Assembly: GCA_020636835.1 (NCBI GenBank)
Contig: JACJXC010000009.1
Span: 62,001 to 126,000 of the forward strand
Reading direction: 5' to 3'
Length of the DNA stretch: 64,000 bases
DNA from: Bacteroidales bacterium
GTDB taxonomy: Bacteria > Bacteroidota > Bacteroidia > Bacteroidales > Tenuifilaceae
Below are positions 43,394 through 52,151 of the stretch, in pieces (within the stretch, counting starts at the first letter, position 1; each line of letters begins with the position of its first letter). The position numbers and the translations under genes are program-made. The notes under the pieces were generated by a model, which worked only from the letters and a program-made list of their open reading frames with translations, made no database searches and was not told the DNA's origin.

Positions 43394-43954
43394 ATGTCTG
43401 CAATAAAAGTTAAAGGAACTGGCTTAATCTCAACCAGAACATACGTAAAGGAGAAGCATCATGAGCGCTACAATGAGTGGATAAAAGCGCTACCCAGCGA
43501 TGCGAGTACCGTTTACGCCGGAGTAATTGACCCCTCGGGCTGGTACACCGTTGAAAGTATGTACTACATCCCCACAAGAATTATTGCCGATATGTTTTTT
43601 GGGGGGAACGAAACCATAGCCGCACTGGAAATTGGCCGGTTTGCCGCCGATTTTGCACTACAAGGCGTTTACAAAGCATTCCTTGTTGACGCAATTCCAG
43701 GATCGTTAATTAAAGCCGCTCCACGAATCCTCTCGCAATACTACCAGCCGGTGGGTATATCTACATCGGAAATATCGGCAAATTCGTTCCGGATTAAGGC
43801 CACAAAAATTTATCCTAAAACCGAAACGCTCGACTACCGGATGATTGGCTGGTATGTTCGGTCTATGGAACTCGCAAGTTGCAAAAATGTGAAGTACAAA
43901 AAACTCCCCGATCCGGACACTAACAATTTCACAGTGGAACTTTCATGGGATTAA
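43394..43954 (+). CDS. DUF2378-like protein
   Basis: 186-residue soluble protein with no signal peptide or TM helix. I do not recognise it firmly. The pattern 'GLISTRTYVKEKHHERYNEW', a central Gly/Ala-rich helix ('AALEIGRFAADFALQGVYKA') and a late 'QYYQPVGISTSEISANSF' resembles the DUF2378/heme-NO-binding-like group, where a small alpha/beta domain binds ligands. Its last ten bases overlap the start of a glycosyltransferase gene, so both are translationally coupled and probably act together. Function unknown. Confidence 0.55.
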   Translation: MSAIKVKGTGLISTRTYVKEKHHERYNEWIKALPSDASTVYAGVIDPSGWYTVESMYYIPTRIIADMFFGGNETIAALEIGRFAADFALQGVYKAFLVDAIPGSLIKAAPRILSQYYQPVGISTSEISANSFRIKATKIYPKTETLDYRMIGWYVRSMELASCKNVKYKKLPDPDTNNFTVELSWD

Positions 43955-45102
43955 ATACAGACCTCGACCCCTCCTACTTTCAGAGGGATCAAAACATCCA
44001 TTTGCATCTGGTTTCGTTCAATGTTCCATCGCCTCCCAACTATGGTGGAGTTATAGATGTTTTCTATAAGATAAAAGCGCTGCATGAAGCCGGCGTAATG
44101 GTACATCTGCATTGTTTCAGCTATGGCAGAACCGCAACAAACGAGCTGAAAGAATACTGCGCAAGCATTAATTGCTACGCGCGTAACCTGTCAATCAGAA
44201 AACAGTTCAGCGCCATCCCATTCATTGTTAATAGCCGCAATAGCCAAGCGCTAGTCGAAAACCTAAACAAAAACGATTACCCAATAATACTGGAGGGCAT
44301 ACATTGCACATACCCCATCTTCGCTGGTGAAATAAACCCCGCAAGGGTGATTGTGAGAACCCACAACGTAGAACACAACTACTACTGCGGTCTTGCAAGA
44401 ACCGAATCAAGCATTTTTAAAAAGATTTATTTCAAAATTGAAGCGATCAAGCTTAAGCGGTACGAGCATATAGTTAGCCGAACTAGGGCAATTGCGGCCA
44501 TATCGTCGCCCGACAAGGAGTATTTTGAACACATCAACCCCAACACCCAACTAGTTAAGCCATTCCATCCATTTGACAAAATAATATCGGAACCCGGGTT
44601 TGGAAACTATATCCTAATCCATGGCGATTTATCCGTTTCGGAAAACATCCAGAGCACCCTATGGCTGATAGATAACGTGGTATCGGGGAGCCAGCACCGC
44701 TTTGTTATTGCGGGTAAAAATCCATCGGAAAAAATTACAAAAAGAACCAAACCACTTCGGAATATAGAGTTAATCGCAAATCCCAACAGTGAAAGGATGA
44801 CAGAACTTGTGCGGGAAGCACACATCAACATTGTACACTCCCTGTACCCTCAGGGCTTCAAACTCAAACTCCTCCATGCCCTATTCGAGGGACGGCACTG
44901 CGTCTGCAACAAAGCAGTAGTTCAAAACACCGGACTTGAACCCATTTGCCATATCGCCAGCTCTCCCGATGAGTTTAGGGATCAATTAAACAAATTGATG
45001 CGCTCAAGTTTTAACTCCGACGACATTGAGGTACGAACCGAAACCCTATCAACCTTTTCCAACGCAACACAATGCGCCACTCTACTGAGTATGCTAAAAT
45101 AG
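43945..45102 (+). CDS. GT-B-fold glycosyltransferase lacking the EX7E motif
   Basis: 385-residue glycosyltransferase-like protein of GT-B design. The N-terminal domain is 'LHLVSFNVPSPPNYGGVIDV' followed by 'IKALHEAGVMVHLHCF'; the C-terminal donor domain includes 'FVIAGKNPSEKI' and 'SLYPQGFKLKLLHALFEGRH'. In the canonical EX7E motif both acids are absent (Gln and His at the positions), as in a Bacteroidota subgroup that carries a GxKxKLL stretch instead. The ATG lies within the last codons of the DUF2378-like gene. Donor and acceptor are unknown. Confidence 0.75.
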   Translation: MGLNTDLDPSYFQRDQNIHLHLVSFNVPSPPNYGGVIDVFYKIKALHEAGVMVHLHCFSYGRTATNELKEYCASINCYARNLSIRKQFSAIPFIVNSRNSQALVENLNKNDYPIILEGIHCTYPIFAGEINPARVIVRTHNVEHNYYCGLARTESSIFKKIYFKIEAIKLKRYEHIVSRTRAIAAISSPDKEYFEHINPNTQLVKPFHPFDKIISEPGFGNYILIHGDLSVSENIQSTLWLIDNVVSGSQHRFVIAGKNPSEKITKRTKPLRNIELIANPNSERMTELVREAHINIVHSLYPQGFKLKLLHALFEGRHCVCNKAVVQNTGLEPICHIASSPDEFRDQLNKLMRSSFNSDDIEVRTETLSTFSNATQCATLLSMLK

Positions 45103-45305
45103 CAGAATCAACAGACTGGTCATTATATCTCAAAACACAAGAAAGTTATTAATCGATACCAAACCCACATCTCATCACCAAAATCGGAACATATACCAAA
45201 CATTTTAAACATCAGCAAAAATATTCGTTAACTTGTATAACCCTATTGTTAATAGAGCTAACTTTAGGGTTAAATACAACTCAATTACTAAAAAACAAAA
45301 GCAGT

Positions 45306-46646
45306 ATGAACTTACTGAGATTATCGTGTACAGCAATAGGCCTGCTTGTTACTACAGGATTAGCAGCCCAGGATATTCCCCAAAAGGATGACAAAAAGCT
45401 GCAAAGCATCAACTACCGGCGCAGCTCCATTTACACCATCATGCTCGACGATGCGGGTTTGGTAAAAGCCGATACCATTAAGCGGAGCTTTGAGGGCGCC
45501 CCCATCCCCGACAAGTTCAACGATCACACACTCCCCATCCGGACGTTCAGCCCCAAGGACTACGCCCTATCGGCAGAGGAAAAACTATCAAAACAGGATA
45601 ACCTCGGTAGAACAATCGGAAAATCGCTAGTAACCTACACCTCCGGCGGCCTAGTTGATACTACAGACACCAAGGATCTTCCACTGATAATCCAAAAATT
45701 TTTCACCAAGAACAGAATCCCCCAGCAACTGGTGGCCAAATGGTACGGACGCGACTCCGCGGGCATGTTTAACATGGATTTGATTGCCGAAAGGGGGCAA
45801 TACGACGCCACCGAGATGCAGGCAAGCATTGCCAAAGCAAGCGTAAGAGGAAATGCGCTTTTGGCCGATGCTGGCCAAGAGTTGATATCGAACACCTTTG
45901 TGGTGGTTACCCGGTTTAAATACATCCCCAAGGAGGAGGTAATGGCCGCTGCCAAGCGTGGCCTATCGCTGCTTAAAGAGTATGGAGGTCAATTAGCTCA
46001 AACCGTAGCCGAAGTGGGAAGCCTAGCCGCCGATGTGGCATCGAAGGGCTACGTTATTCAGGCCAACTCCTACCTGTATAAACTGAAATGGAACGACTCC
46101 ATTACATCGGTATTCTACGAAGAACTATGGAACGATTCATACTCCAACTCGCCCGACAGAGCAGCGGCATTCGACAGCACAAACCTATTCCAACTCGAAC
46201 TGGTGGGATTCGACAAAGCTTGGGCCGACGTACAATCGACTGTGTTTACAAAAAAAACGGAGGATGAGTTGGTTCGAATTGCGACCATTAAAGCGGTTGA
46301 CGCCGTTATAGCAAAACTTCAACGAGCCCACGATGTGTTTAAAACCAAAACACCCCTTTACTCCACCAATCCGCTCAGCGCGAAAATTGGGCTAAAGGAG
46401 GGGTTGCAGAAAGGCGATAAATACGAGGTACTAGAACAAACCGCAGATGATTTGGGTAAAACAAAATATGTAAGGCGAGGCGTTATACGAGTTGACAACC
46501 CGATTTGGGACAACCGGTACATGGCTGGCGAAGAGCAGGCTGCAGACAGCACCAAGACCTCGAATGTCCCAACAATAGATGCAACAATATTCAAGGGGAT
46601 TTCCACAAAGTACTACCCCGGAATGCTAATTCGACAAATTAAGTAA
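45306..46646 (+). CDS. Exported protein of unknown function, 446 aa
   Basis: 446-residue protein with a signal peptide ('LSCTAIGLLVTTGLAAQ'), starting at ATG 45306; the longer frame from 45246 would place extra residues before the signal peptide. I do not recognise a family. Visible features: 'RRSSIYTIMLDDAGLVKADT' near the start, a conserved-looking Gly/Ala-rich central segment ('VAEVGSLAADVASKGYVI'), and a C-terminal region 'PLSAKIGLKEGLQKGDKYEV'. The next gene, a lipoprotein, follows 28 bp downstream. Probably a periplasmic or outer-membrane pair. Function unknown. Confidence 0.6.
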   Translation: MNLLRLSCTAIGLLVTTGLAAQDIPQKDDKKLQSINYRRSSIYTIMLDDAGLVKADTIKRSFEGAPIPDKFNDHTLPIRTFSPKDYALSAEEKLSKQDNLGRTIGKSLVTYTSGGLVDTTDTKDLPLIIQKFFTKNRIPQQLVAKWYGRDSAGMFNMDLIAERGQYDATEMQASIAKASVRGNALLADAGQELISNTFVVVTRFKYIPKEEVMAAAKRGLSLLKEYGGQLAQTVAEVGSLAADVASKGYVIQANSYLYKLKWNDSITSVFYEELWNDSYSNSPDRAAAFDSTNLFQLELVGFDKAWADVQSTVFTKKTEDELVRIATIKAVDAVIAKLQRAHDVFKTKTPLYSTNPLSAKIGLKEGLQKGDKYEVLEQTADDLGKTKYVRRGVIRVDNPIWDNRYMAGEEQAADSTKTSNVPTIDATIFKGISTKYYPGMLIRQIK

Positions 46647-46674
46647 CCCAATTAATAATTTAACCCCGATATAC

Positions 46675-47187
46675 ATGAAAAGTAAACTAACTATTATCAG
46701 CATCATCTGCATCGCATTACTGACAGCCTCGTGCACATCGTCGAAAAAAGCTGCCGATGCGAACACCAAAAGTTTCAGGTACGAACTGGAGGCTATGCCT
46801 ACCGGTGTCCAGGGAACCTATCTTATAAAAGTTTGGTCGTACTCAAAGGATCCCAAACTACCCATGGATGTTGCCAAAAAGAATGCAGTACACGGAGTGA
46901 TATTTAAAGGGTTTGCCGGGAAACCCGGAATCCCAGGGCAGGTGGCTCTAGTTCCCAACTCGAGCGTTGAAGCAGAGAAAGCGGCTTACTTCGATAAATT
47001 CTTCGAAACGGGTGGCGAGTACCTAAAGTATGCCAATATTGCCAGCAATGGAGCTATTGCAGCCGAGGATATCATGAGGGTTGGCAAGGAGTATAAAGTT
47101 GCAATGGTGGTGTCGATTAATGTGGCATCGTTGCGCAAAGCATTAGAAGCGGCTGGAATAATCCGAAGCCTGGATCAAGGTTTCTAA
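46675..47187 (+). CDS. Lipoprotein of unknown function, 170 aa
   Basis: 170-residue lipoprotein (lipobox 'LLTASC', Cys20). After a short Lys/Ala spacer comes a compact domain: 'FRYELEAMPTGVQGTYLIKV', 'AKKNAVHGVIFKGFAGKPG' and 'VAMVVSINVASLRKALEAAG'. The 'A..NAVHGVIFKG' stretch recalls LPP20-type domains, in which a row of Ala/Asn residues precedes a helix, but the match is weak. It is 28 bp behind the 446-residue exported protein, and both end at a terminator at 47237. Confidence 0.6.
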   Translation: MKSKLTIISIICIALLTASCTSSKKAADANTKSFRYELEAMPTGVQGTYLIKVWSYSKDPKLPMDVAKKNAVHGVIFKGFAGKPGIPGQVALVPNSSVEAEKAAYFDKFFETGGEYLKYANIASNGAIAAEDIMRVGKEYKVAMVVSINVASLRKALEAAGIIRSLDQGF

Positions 47188-47236
47188 TTCACACCGGCAT
47201 CCCATAAAGATCCATCAAAAGTAGATTTATTCTGCC

Positions 47237-47275
47237 AAAAGAAAGGCCTACAATAGCGTAGGCCTTTCTTTTTAA
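47237..47275. terminator. Bidirectional terminator between the lipoprotein and MarC genes
   Basis: A perfect 15-bp stem (47237-47251 with 47258-47272) with a six-base loop, AAAA/TTTT ends, between convergent stops at 47187 and 47282. Confidence 0.88.
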
Positions 47276-47281
47276 AACCGT

Positions 47282-47917
47282 TCACTTACCAATAATATCG
47301 GCAATCACAGGCTTGACCCCTGAGATAAAAAACTCCACAGCAATAACCATAACTATCAATCCCATCAGCCTCATCAGCACGTTATTCCCGGTTTCGCCCA
47401 ACGCCTTTATTATTTTTGATGAGCTGTACAGCACTAAAAAGGTGATGAGTATTACTAACAGAATGCTTGCAACCAAAATTAACTTCTTATCGAACGTGGT
47501 GGCATCCTGCATCAGAATAATTGCATTGGTAATTGCGCCAGGACCACAAATCATGGGTATTGCAAGGGGTGTAACCGATATGTCGTTCACATATTTCTTC
47601 ACCTCGTTATCGGCAAGTTTAACCCGAGTAAGCCGTGCCTGGAGCATATCCATCCCCATCATAAAAAAGATAACCCCTCCCACAACCCGCAAGCTATTCA
47701 CCGAGATCCCAAAGAATTTAAAGAGGAGCTGACCCGTAAAGGCAAAGAATAGGATTGTTAAGAACGACACAATTGAAGCCTTTCGAGCTGTCCTTACTCT
47801 TTCAGCAGGGCTTAGCTCCGCAGTCATGGTCATAAATATAGGCATTGCGCCTAAAGGATTTATAAGCGTAAAAAACGATGTAAAACCAAGTAATCCAAAT
47901 GCTAGTAGTTCATTCAT
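47282..47917 (-). CDS. MarC-family membrane protein
   Basis: 211-residue protein with six hydrophobic segments, of the MarC/UPF0056 family (transporter-like, function not established despite the name). The family start 'ELLAFGLLGFTSFFTLINPLG' and the duplicated NP(x)G region are clear, with 'FGISVNSLRVVGGVIFFMMG' and 'TPLAIPMICGPGAITNAI' further on. I use ATG 47917, since the alternative start seven codons upstream adds only 'MFLIFLP'. It is separated from the TlpA-like gene by a 74-bp inverted-repeat structure. Confidence 0.87.
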   Translation of the reverse strand: MNELLAFGLLGFTSFFTLINPLGAMPIFMTMTAELSPAERVRTARKASIVSFLTILFFAFTGQLLFKFFGISVNSLRVVGGVIFFMMGMDMLQARLTRVKLADNEVKKYVNDISVTPLAIPMICGPGAITNAIILMQDATTFDKKLILVASILLVILITFLVLYSSSKIIKALGETGNNVLMRLMGLIVMVIAVEFFISGVKPVIADIIGK

Positions 47918-47932
47918 GGGTAAAAAAATTAA

Positions 47933-48006
47933 GAACAAGGAATGATGATTTTTGAATATTGAATTAAAAAAAGGCTTCCAAAATCTACATTCATCATTCC
48001 TTGTTC
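47933..48006. repeat. 16-bp perfect inverted repeat with 42-nt loop
   Basis: Arms GAACAAGGAATGATGA (47933-47948) and TCATCATTCCTTGTTC (47991-48006) are exact reverse complements. The structure fills the gap between the stop of the TlpA-like gene (48015) and the start of marC. It may be a transcript-stabilising or terminating stem, or a small repeat element. Confidence 0.8.
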
Positions 48007-48014
48007 GATATTTA

Positions 48015-49244
48015 CTACTTCTCCTCTAGAAGTTTTACAATCAACTCCTCGGTTTCTTTGGCAAACTTCTCGTAATGTGCTCCTGTTCCGGGGCCTGAGA
48101 ATCCTGTTTCAACCTTGCGGATATTGCCCTTCCTGTCCAAAATCATACTGGTTGGGTAGGCCATTTGCCCTTCAAGAGTGTAAAGCACTGAATCGCGCTG
48201 CTCGCGGCCACGGGGTGCCACATACAAATAGGTGTAATTTGCACCAATACTCTTTGCAAAACGCTGAAGTTTAGGCTGAGCAGCCTCAAAGGTTTTATCC
48301 TCGAAACAAAGCGATACAACCTCTAATCCTTTATCGGCATACTTTTCGTAAAGGGCTTTGTAGTATCGACCCTCGTCTAAACAGTTTGGACACCAACTTC
48401 CACCAGCCAAAACTGCAATAACCTTTCCTTGGAATTTTGGGTCGGTCGACTTTACAATATTTCCATCCAAACCCTTTCCAGCAAACTCAAAAGTGAAAAT
48501 TCCTTTCTTAACCCAAACCAACTTGTCGGATTCTGGTAGCTTTGCGTTATCGTCGCGAACTGCTTTCCAAGGAGCAACCCACTTAGGGCTTCCAGAAATT
48601 AATCCATTTACCATTGTGTTTGCATCGGCAATATCGCCCTTAATGATGATTGTTTGAGCGCCATCGTTCTTTGAGAAGTAGAATTTACTGCCCGATACTT
48701 TACCCTCGAGGTAACGGTAATCGCCCGAAGTGCTTAGAATTGTTCCTGTAACAATGCTGCCATTTTGCTTTAGTTCGGCAATCATTAAGGTTGAATCTGG
48801 TGTTCCAGGATTCTCAATAAACCACCAACGACCTGTTACATCAAAGGCTGGGGTTTCGGCAAACCAAGGGAAACGGTCGGTTTGGCCTTTTACCGCATAG
48901 AAATTATACTTTACTCCAACCTGTAATCCCTTTGGATAGTAGAATCCTTTTAGCGAATCGCCAATTACTGCAACAATTTCACTGGTAAAAACAGGAAGTT
49001 TTGCGTGAATTGTATCGCCTTTCACCTCAACCTCATCAACCTGAATAAGTTCATCGGCATTGCGAATAACCAGTGTAACTTTTTCGGCATCTTTCTTAAC
49101 CTCAAAGTTGAAGGGAACCGTAAAATTGCCCAATGAATCCAACTGAACAACACCAAGCCAAGAACCAGTGGTTAAATCTTTTTTACCACCAGTGCACGAT
49201 GCAAGCAGCATTGCACCAGCAACAAACATCAATAGTTTTCTCAT
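48015..49244 (-). CDS. TlpA-like thioredoxin-domain lipoprotein
   Basis: 409-residue lipoprotein (lipobox 'LLASC', Cys17). Residues ~30-245 are beta-rich without a family I can name. The C-terminal ~150 residues are a thioredoxin-like domain: 'VIAVLAGGSWCPNCLDEGRY' with the redox pair CPNC, 'EVVSLCFEDKTFE', and 'AYPTSMILDRKGNIRKVE' containing the cis-Pro. A periplasmic, membrane-anchored disulfide reductase or peroxiredoxin-like role is inferred. It lies 95 bp behind the RNase R gene on the same strand. Confidence 0.82.
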   Translation of the reverse strand: MRKLLMFVAGAMLLASCTGGKKDLTTGSWLGVVQLDSLGNFTVPFNFEVKKDAEKVTLVIRNADELIQVDEVEVKGDTIHAKLPVFTSEIVAVIGDSLKGFYYPKGLQVGVKYNFYAVKGQTDRFPWFAETPAFDVTGRWWFIENPGTPDSTLMIAELKQNGSIVTGTILSTSGDYRYLEGKVSGSKFYFSKNDGAQTIIIKGDIADANTMVNGLISGSPKWVAPWKAVRDDNAKLPESDKLVWVKKGIFTFEFAGKGLDGNIVKSTDPKFQGKVIAVLAGGSWCPNCLDEGRYYKALYEKYADKGLEVVSLCFEDKTFEAAQPKLQRFAKSIGANYTYLYVAPRGREQRDSVLYTLEGQMAYPTSMILDRKGNIRKVETGFSGPGTGAHYEKFAKETEELIVKLLEEK

Positions 49245-49339
49245 ATTTTCAGTAAAAAGTTAGAAGTTATACGTTTATACTATGAACACTGTCAGGGTTT
49301 GAATCCATGACAAAGCTATAAGATTCGAACAATAAAAAC

Positions 49340-51664
49340 TTATCGCCTTTTCTTCCCGCCTCTTCCTTTATCTTTCGGTTTAGACTTCCCTTTTGATTTT
49401 GAACCAGCTCCAAACTTTACAACACCACGAACCCTATTTTTCTCGGGCTTATGCGAACTGCTATGCTTGGGTTTGGAGATTCGACTATTGCGTTGAGGTA
49501 TTTCGGCATACTCCATCCCCACAAGCCTGAAGTCGATTTGCTTTTTAACCAGATTGGTACGCCAAACCTCAACCTCAACCTCATCGCCAAGTTGGAATCT
49601 TCGGCCAGTACGTTCACCAACAAGGGCGTAGGATTCCTCGTCGAACTGGTAGTAATCGTCGTTTAAATCGCGCATTGCAACCAAGCCTTCGCACTGTGTG
49701 CCTTCAAGTTCAACAAATAGTCCAAAACTTGTAACTCCCGAAATTGCTCCGTTGAACTTCTGCCCTACTTTATCCTGCAGAAACTCTACCTGCTTATACT
49801 TAATTGATGCTCTTTCGGCCTCGGTTGCCCGAATTTCCATATCGGTGGAGTGCTTGCACAGTGTCTCTATCTGCTCCTTGTTCTTAGGTTTATCGCTATC
49901 TAAGTAATGAGCCAACAGCCTATGAACCATCATATCGGGGAAACGGCGAATTGGCGAGGTAAAGTGCGTGTAATGGGGGAACGACAAGCCATAATGCCCA
50001 ATATTATCGGACGAGTAGCGTGCCTTAGCCATTGACCGTAGCGCAAGTGTTTCGATAAGATTCTGCTCGCGCTTACCTTTTACCTCGGCCATCAACTTGT
50101 TGATTGCTTTGCTGATTTGCTTATCGGTATTGCCAGTTATGTTATAGCCAAAGCGAGTAATAAACGAACGGAAAGCATCAAACTTTTCTAAGTTTGGCTT
50201 ATCGTGAATACGGTACACAAATGGCAACTCGCGCTTAGCAGAGCGCTGTTTGCCAACGTACTCGGCAACCTTTTTGTTGGCAAGAAGCATAAACTCCTCA
50301 ATAAGTTGGTTGGACTCCTTATTCTCCTTGAAGTAAACACCTAGCGGTTTACCCTTATCGTCTAATTCGAACTTCACCTCGATGCGCTCAAAGGCAATGG
50401 CTCCCTGCTTGAATCGGTTCTTGCGTAAAATCTGAGCAAGTTTATGAAGCAGCAGGATTTGGTCCTGCATATCGCCCTCGCCGGTTTCAATAACCTGTTG
50501 AGCTTCCTCGTAAGCAAATCGCCGCTTCGATAAAATAACTGTACGACCAAACCACTCCGAAAGCACCTCGGCGTTCTCGTTCATCTCAAAAACAGCCGAG
50601 AAACAAAGCTTCTCCTCATCGGGTCGGAGCGAACAAATAAAGTTCGACAACCTTTCGGGGAGCATCGGAACGCACCTATCAACCAAGTAAACCGATGTTG
50701 CACGCTCAATGGCCTCGTCGTCAATTGGCGTATCGGGCGTTACGTAGTGAGTTACATCGGCAATGTGAACGCCAACCTCAATGTTACCATTCTTGAGAAT
50801 TTGAACCGATAGGGCATCGTCGAAATCCTTAGCATCGGCAGGGTCGATTGTAAACGTGGGAATATTCCGGAAATCGCGCCTTTCGCTGTAGTCCTTGTCG
50901 GTAATCTCTGCGCTGATTTTCTCGGCAACGGCATCGAGCTCCTCCGGAAATTTATAGGGTAAATCGAACTCCGCAAGAATTGCGTGCATCTCCACCTCGT
51001 GCACACCGGGATCGCCCAGTATGTCAACAATTTTACCTATGGGATTTTTATCACCCGCAATCCACTCGGTAATCTGAACTATCACCTTTTGGCCATTCTG
51101 AACCTCGCTTAGTTCAATTTTAGGGATGAATATATCATATGGCATCAACCTATTATCGGGAACTACAAAGGCAAAATCCTTGCCCACGGTGATTGTACCC
51201 ACAAAATTGCGCTTGGCGCGCTCCACCACCCTAATAACCTCGCCCTCTAACAACCCCCTGCGGCGATGACGGTAAATTGAGATTTCGACCTTATCGCCAT
51301 GTAAAGCTCGGTTTAAGCGAAACTCAGGGATAAATATCTCACGGCCATCCTCGGTAGTTACATCGGCTGTGCCATCGTTATTCATCTCAAGCGTACCCAC
51401 CGCAAGCAAATTCTGCATCTCCATCTTAAACTTACCTCGGTACAGCTCAACCACACGCTCCTCCTGAACTAACTCGTACAGAATTTCGGTAATCATTCTA
51501 CGCGTTGGGTCATCCTTAATCGCAAGAATTGTGGCCAGCTGCTTGTAGTTAAAACTTTGACCGGGCTTATCGGCAAAAACATCAATAATAGCCTGTTTCA
51601 GTTCCTTTTTGGTAATCCGCTTCTTCGGAAAACCAATATCCGTATTTTTTTTACTTTTACTCAT
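49340..51664 (-). CDS. rnr: Ribonuclease R
   Basis: 774-residue 3'-5' exoribonuclease. Domains in order: an N-terminal winged helix ('RITKKELKQAIIDVFAD'), two cold-shock OB domains ('LAVGTLEMNNDGTADVTTED', 'RNFVGTITVGKDFAFVVPDN'), the RNB catalytic domain with its metal-binding Asp cluster in 'TFTIDPADAKDFDDALSV', and an S1 domain ('KFNGAISGVTSFGLFVELEG'), then a Lys/Arg-rich tail. It degrades structured RNA. I start it at ATG 51664 because the upstream frame (to 51877) is not conserved and crosses an apparent intergenic region. Confidence 0.93.
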   Translation of the reverse strand: MSKSKKNTDIGFPKKRITKKELKQAIIDVFADKPGQSFNYKQLATILAIKDDPTRRMITEILYELVQEERVVELYRGKFKMEMQNLLAVGTLEMNNDGTADVTTEDGREIFIPEFRLNRALHGDKVEISIYRHRRRGLLEGEVIRVVERAKRNFVGTITVGKDFAFVVPDNRLMPYDIFIPKIELSEVQNGQKVIVQITEWIAGDKNPIGKIVDILGDPGVHEVEMHAILAEFDLPYKFPEELDAVAEKISAEITDKDYSERRDFRNIPTFTIDPADAKDFDDALSVQILKNGNIEVGVHIADVTHYVTPDTPIDDEAIERATSVYLVDRCVPMLPERLSNFICSLRPDEEKLCFSAVFEMNENAEVLSEWFGRTVILSKRRFAYEEAQQVIETGEGDMQDQILLLHKLAQILRKNRFKQGAIAFERIEVKFELDDKGKPLGVYFKENKESNQLIEEFMLLANKKVAEYVGKQRSAKRELPFVYRIHDKPNLEKFDAFRSFITRFGYNITGNTDKQISKAINKLMAEVKGKREQNLIETLALRSMAKARYSSDNIGHYGLSFPHYTHFTSPIRRFPDMMVHRLLAHYLDSDKPKNKEQIETLCKHSTDMEIRATEAERASIKYKQVEFLQDKVGQKFNGAISGVTSFGLFVELEGTQCEGLVAMRDLNDDYYQFDEESYALVGERTGRRFQLGDEVEVEVWRTNLVKKQIDFRLVGMEYAEIPQRNSRISKPKHSSSHKPEKNRVRGVVKFGAGSKSKGKSKPKDKGRGGKKRR

Positions 51665-51770
51665 CGATACAAATATTAGATATAGCTGCGAGACAGATCT
51701 CGCACCATAATAACTCCAAAGATACTGGAAATTTGGGAGATAATTAATTGGAAAGGCTTGTTTATTTAGA

Positions 51771-51851
51771 GCTGACTGATGATTCCATGTGCCCAAACGC
51801 CTCTCGGATCCGATTATGGAATTCGCGTTTATTCCAATTCCGTTAGTCAGC
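51771..51851. other. 81-nt segment with nested and crossing inverted repeats
   Basis: A 7-bp closing pair (GCTGACT/AGTCAGC) encloses several 6-bp complementary pairs, some of which are mutually exclusive, and a palindrome CGGATCCG (51805-51812). Could be a structured RNA or a remnant of a mobile element. No ORF or coding sign was found. Confidence 0.4.
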
Positions 51852-52090
51852 CAAACAGGATGAAAAGGGAAAACCATTGGGGCTCAGGACTAACAACCGT
51901 GCACCGTTATGCTGCTTCGCAGGGCTCGAAACTAGAATCTATCGAAAACCAGCAAAGTCCTGACCATTAGAAACTAACAATGGCATTCAATAAGAAAATA
52001 CTTACAAACATAAAATTTAGGAATTTATTGACTTAGATCTGAAATCCCGAGGTTGAAATAAGAATTAAAAATATTAAATTACACTCTAAA

Positions 52091-52106
52091 TTGATAAAAA
52101 TATCAA
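52091..52106. promoter_or_regulatory. Inverted repeat upstream of the AAA_14 gene
   Basis: TTGATA-AAAA-TATCAA, perfect 6-bp arms, 45 bp before the ATG, 12 bp before the TTG of the putative promoter. Possible operator. Confidence 0.4.
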
Positions 52107-52117
52107 AATAACATAGA

Positions 52118-52144
52118 TTGACATATACTATTTTGATATATTTG
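52118..52144 (+). promoter_or_regulatory. Promoter of the AAA_14 gene
   Basis: TTG at 52118-52120 followed after 16 bp by TATATTTG (52137-52144). The ATG begins only seven bases later, so the transcript would have almost no leader. Confidence 0.45.
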
Positions 52145-52151
52145 TATAATT

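Larger units (their letters stand above)
51665..52151. other. 487-bp intergenic region with structured segment
   Basis: No credible gene. The left part (to about 51960) has clustered inverted repeats: GCTGACT/AGTCAGC at 51771-51777 and 51845-51851, AAACGC/GCGTTT at 51795-51800 and 51825-51830, TGGAAT/ATTCCA at 51817-51822 and 51831-51836. The right part (after about 51975) is very AT-rich and holds the promoter region of the AAA_14 gene. Confidence 0.6.

Noticed and set aside
51779..51970. Plus-strand ORF of 63 codons upstream of the AAA_14 gene
   Set aside because: No conserved pattern, sits in the structured repeat segment, and has no start context; better seen as non-coding.
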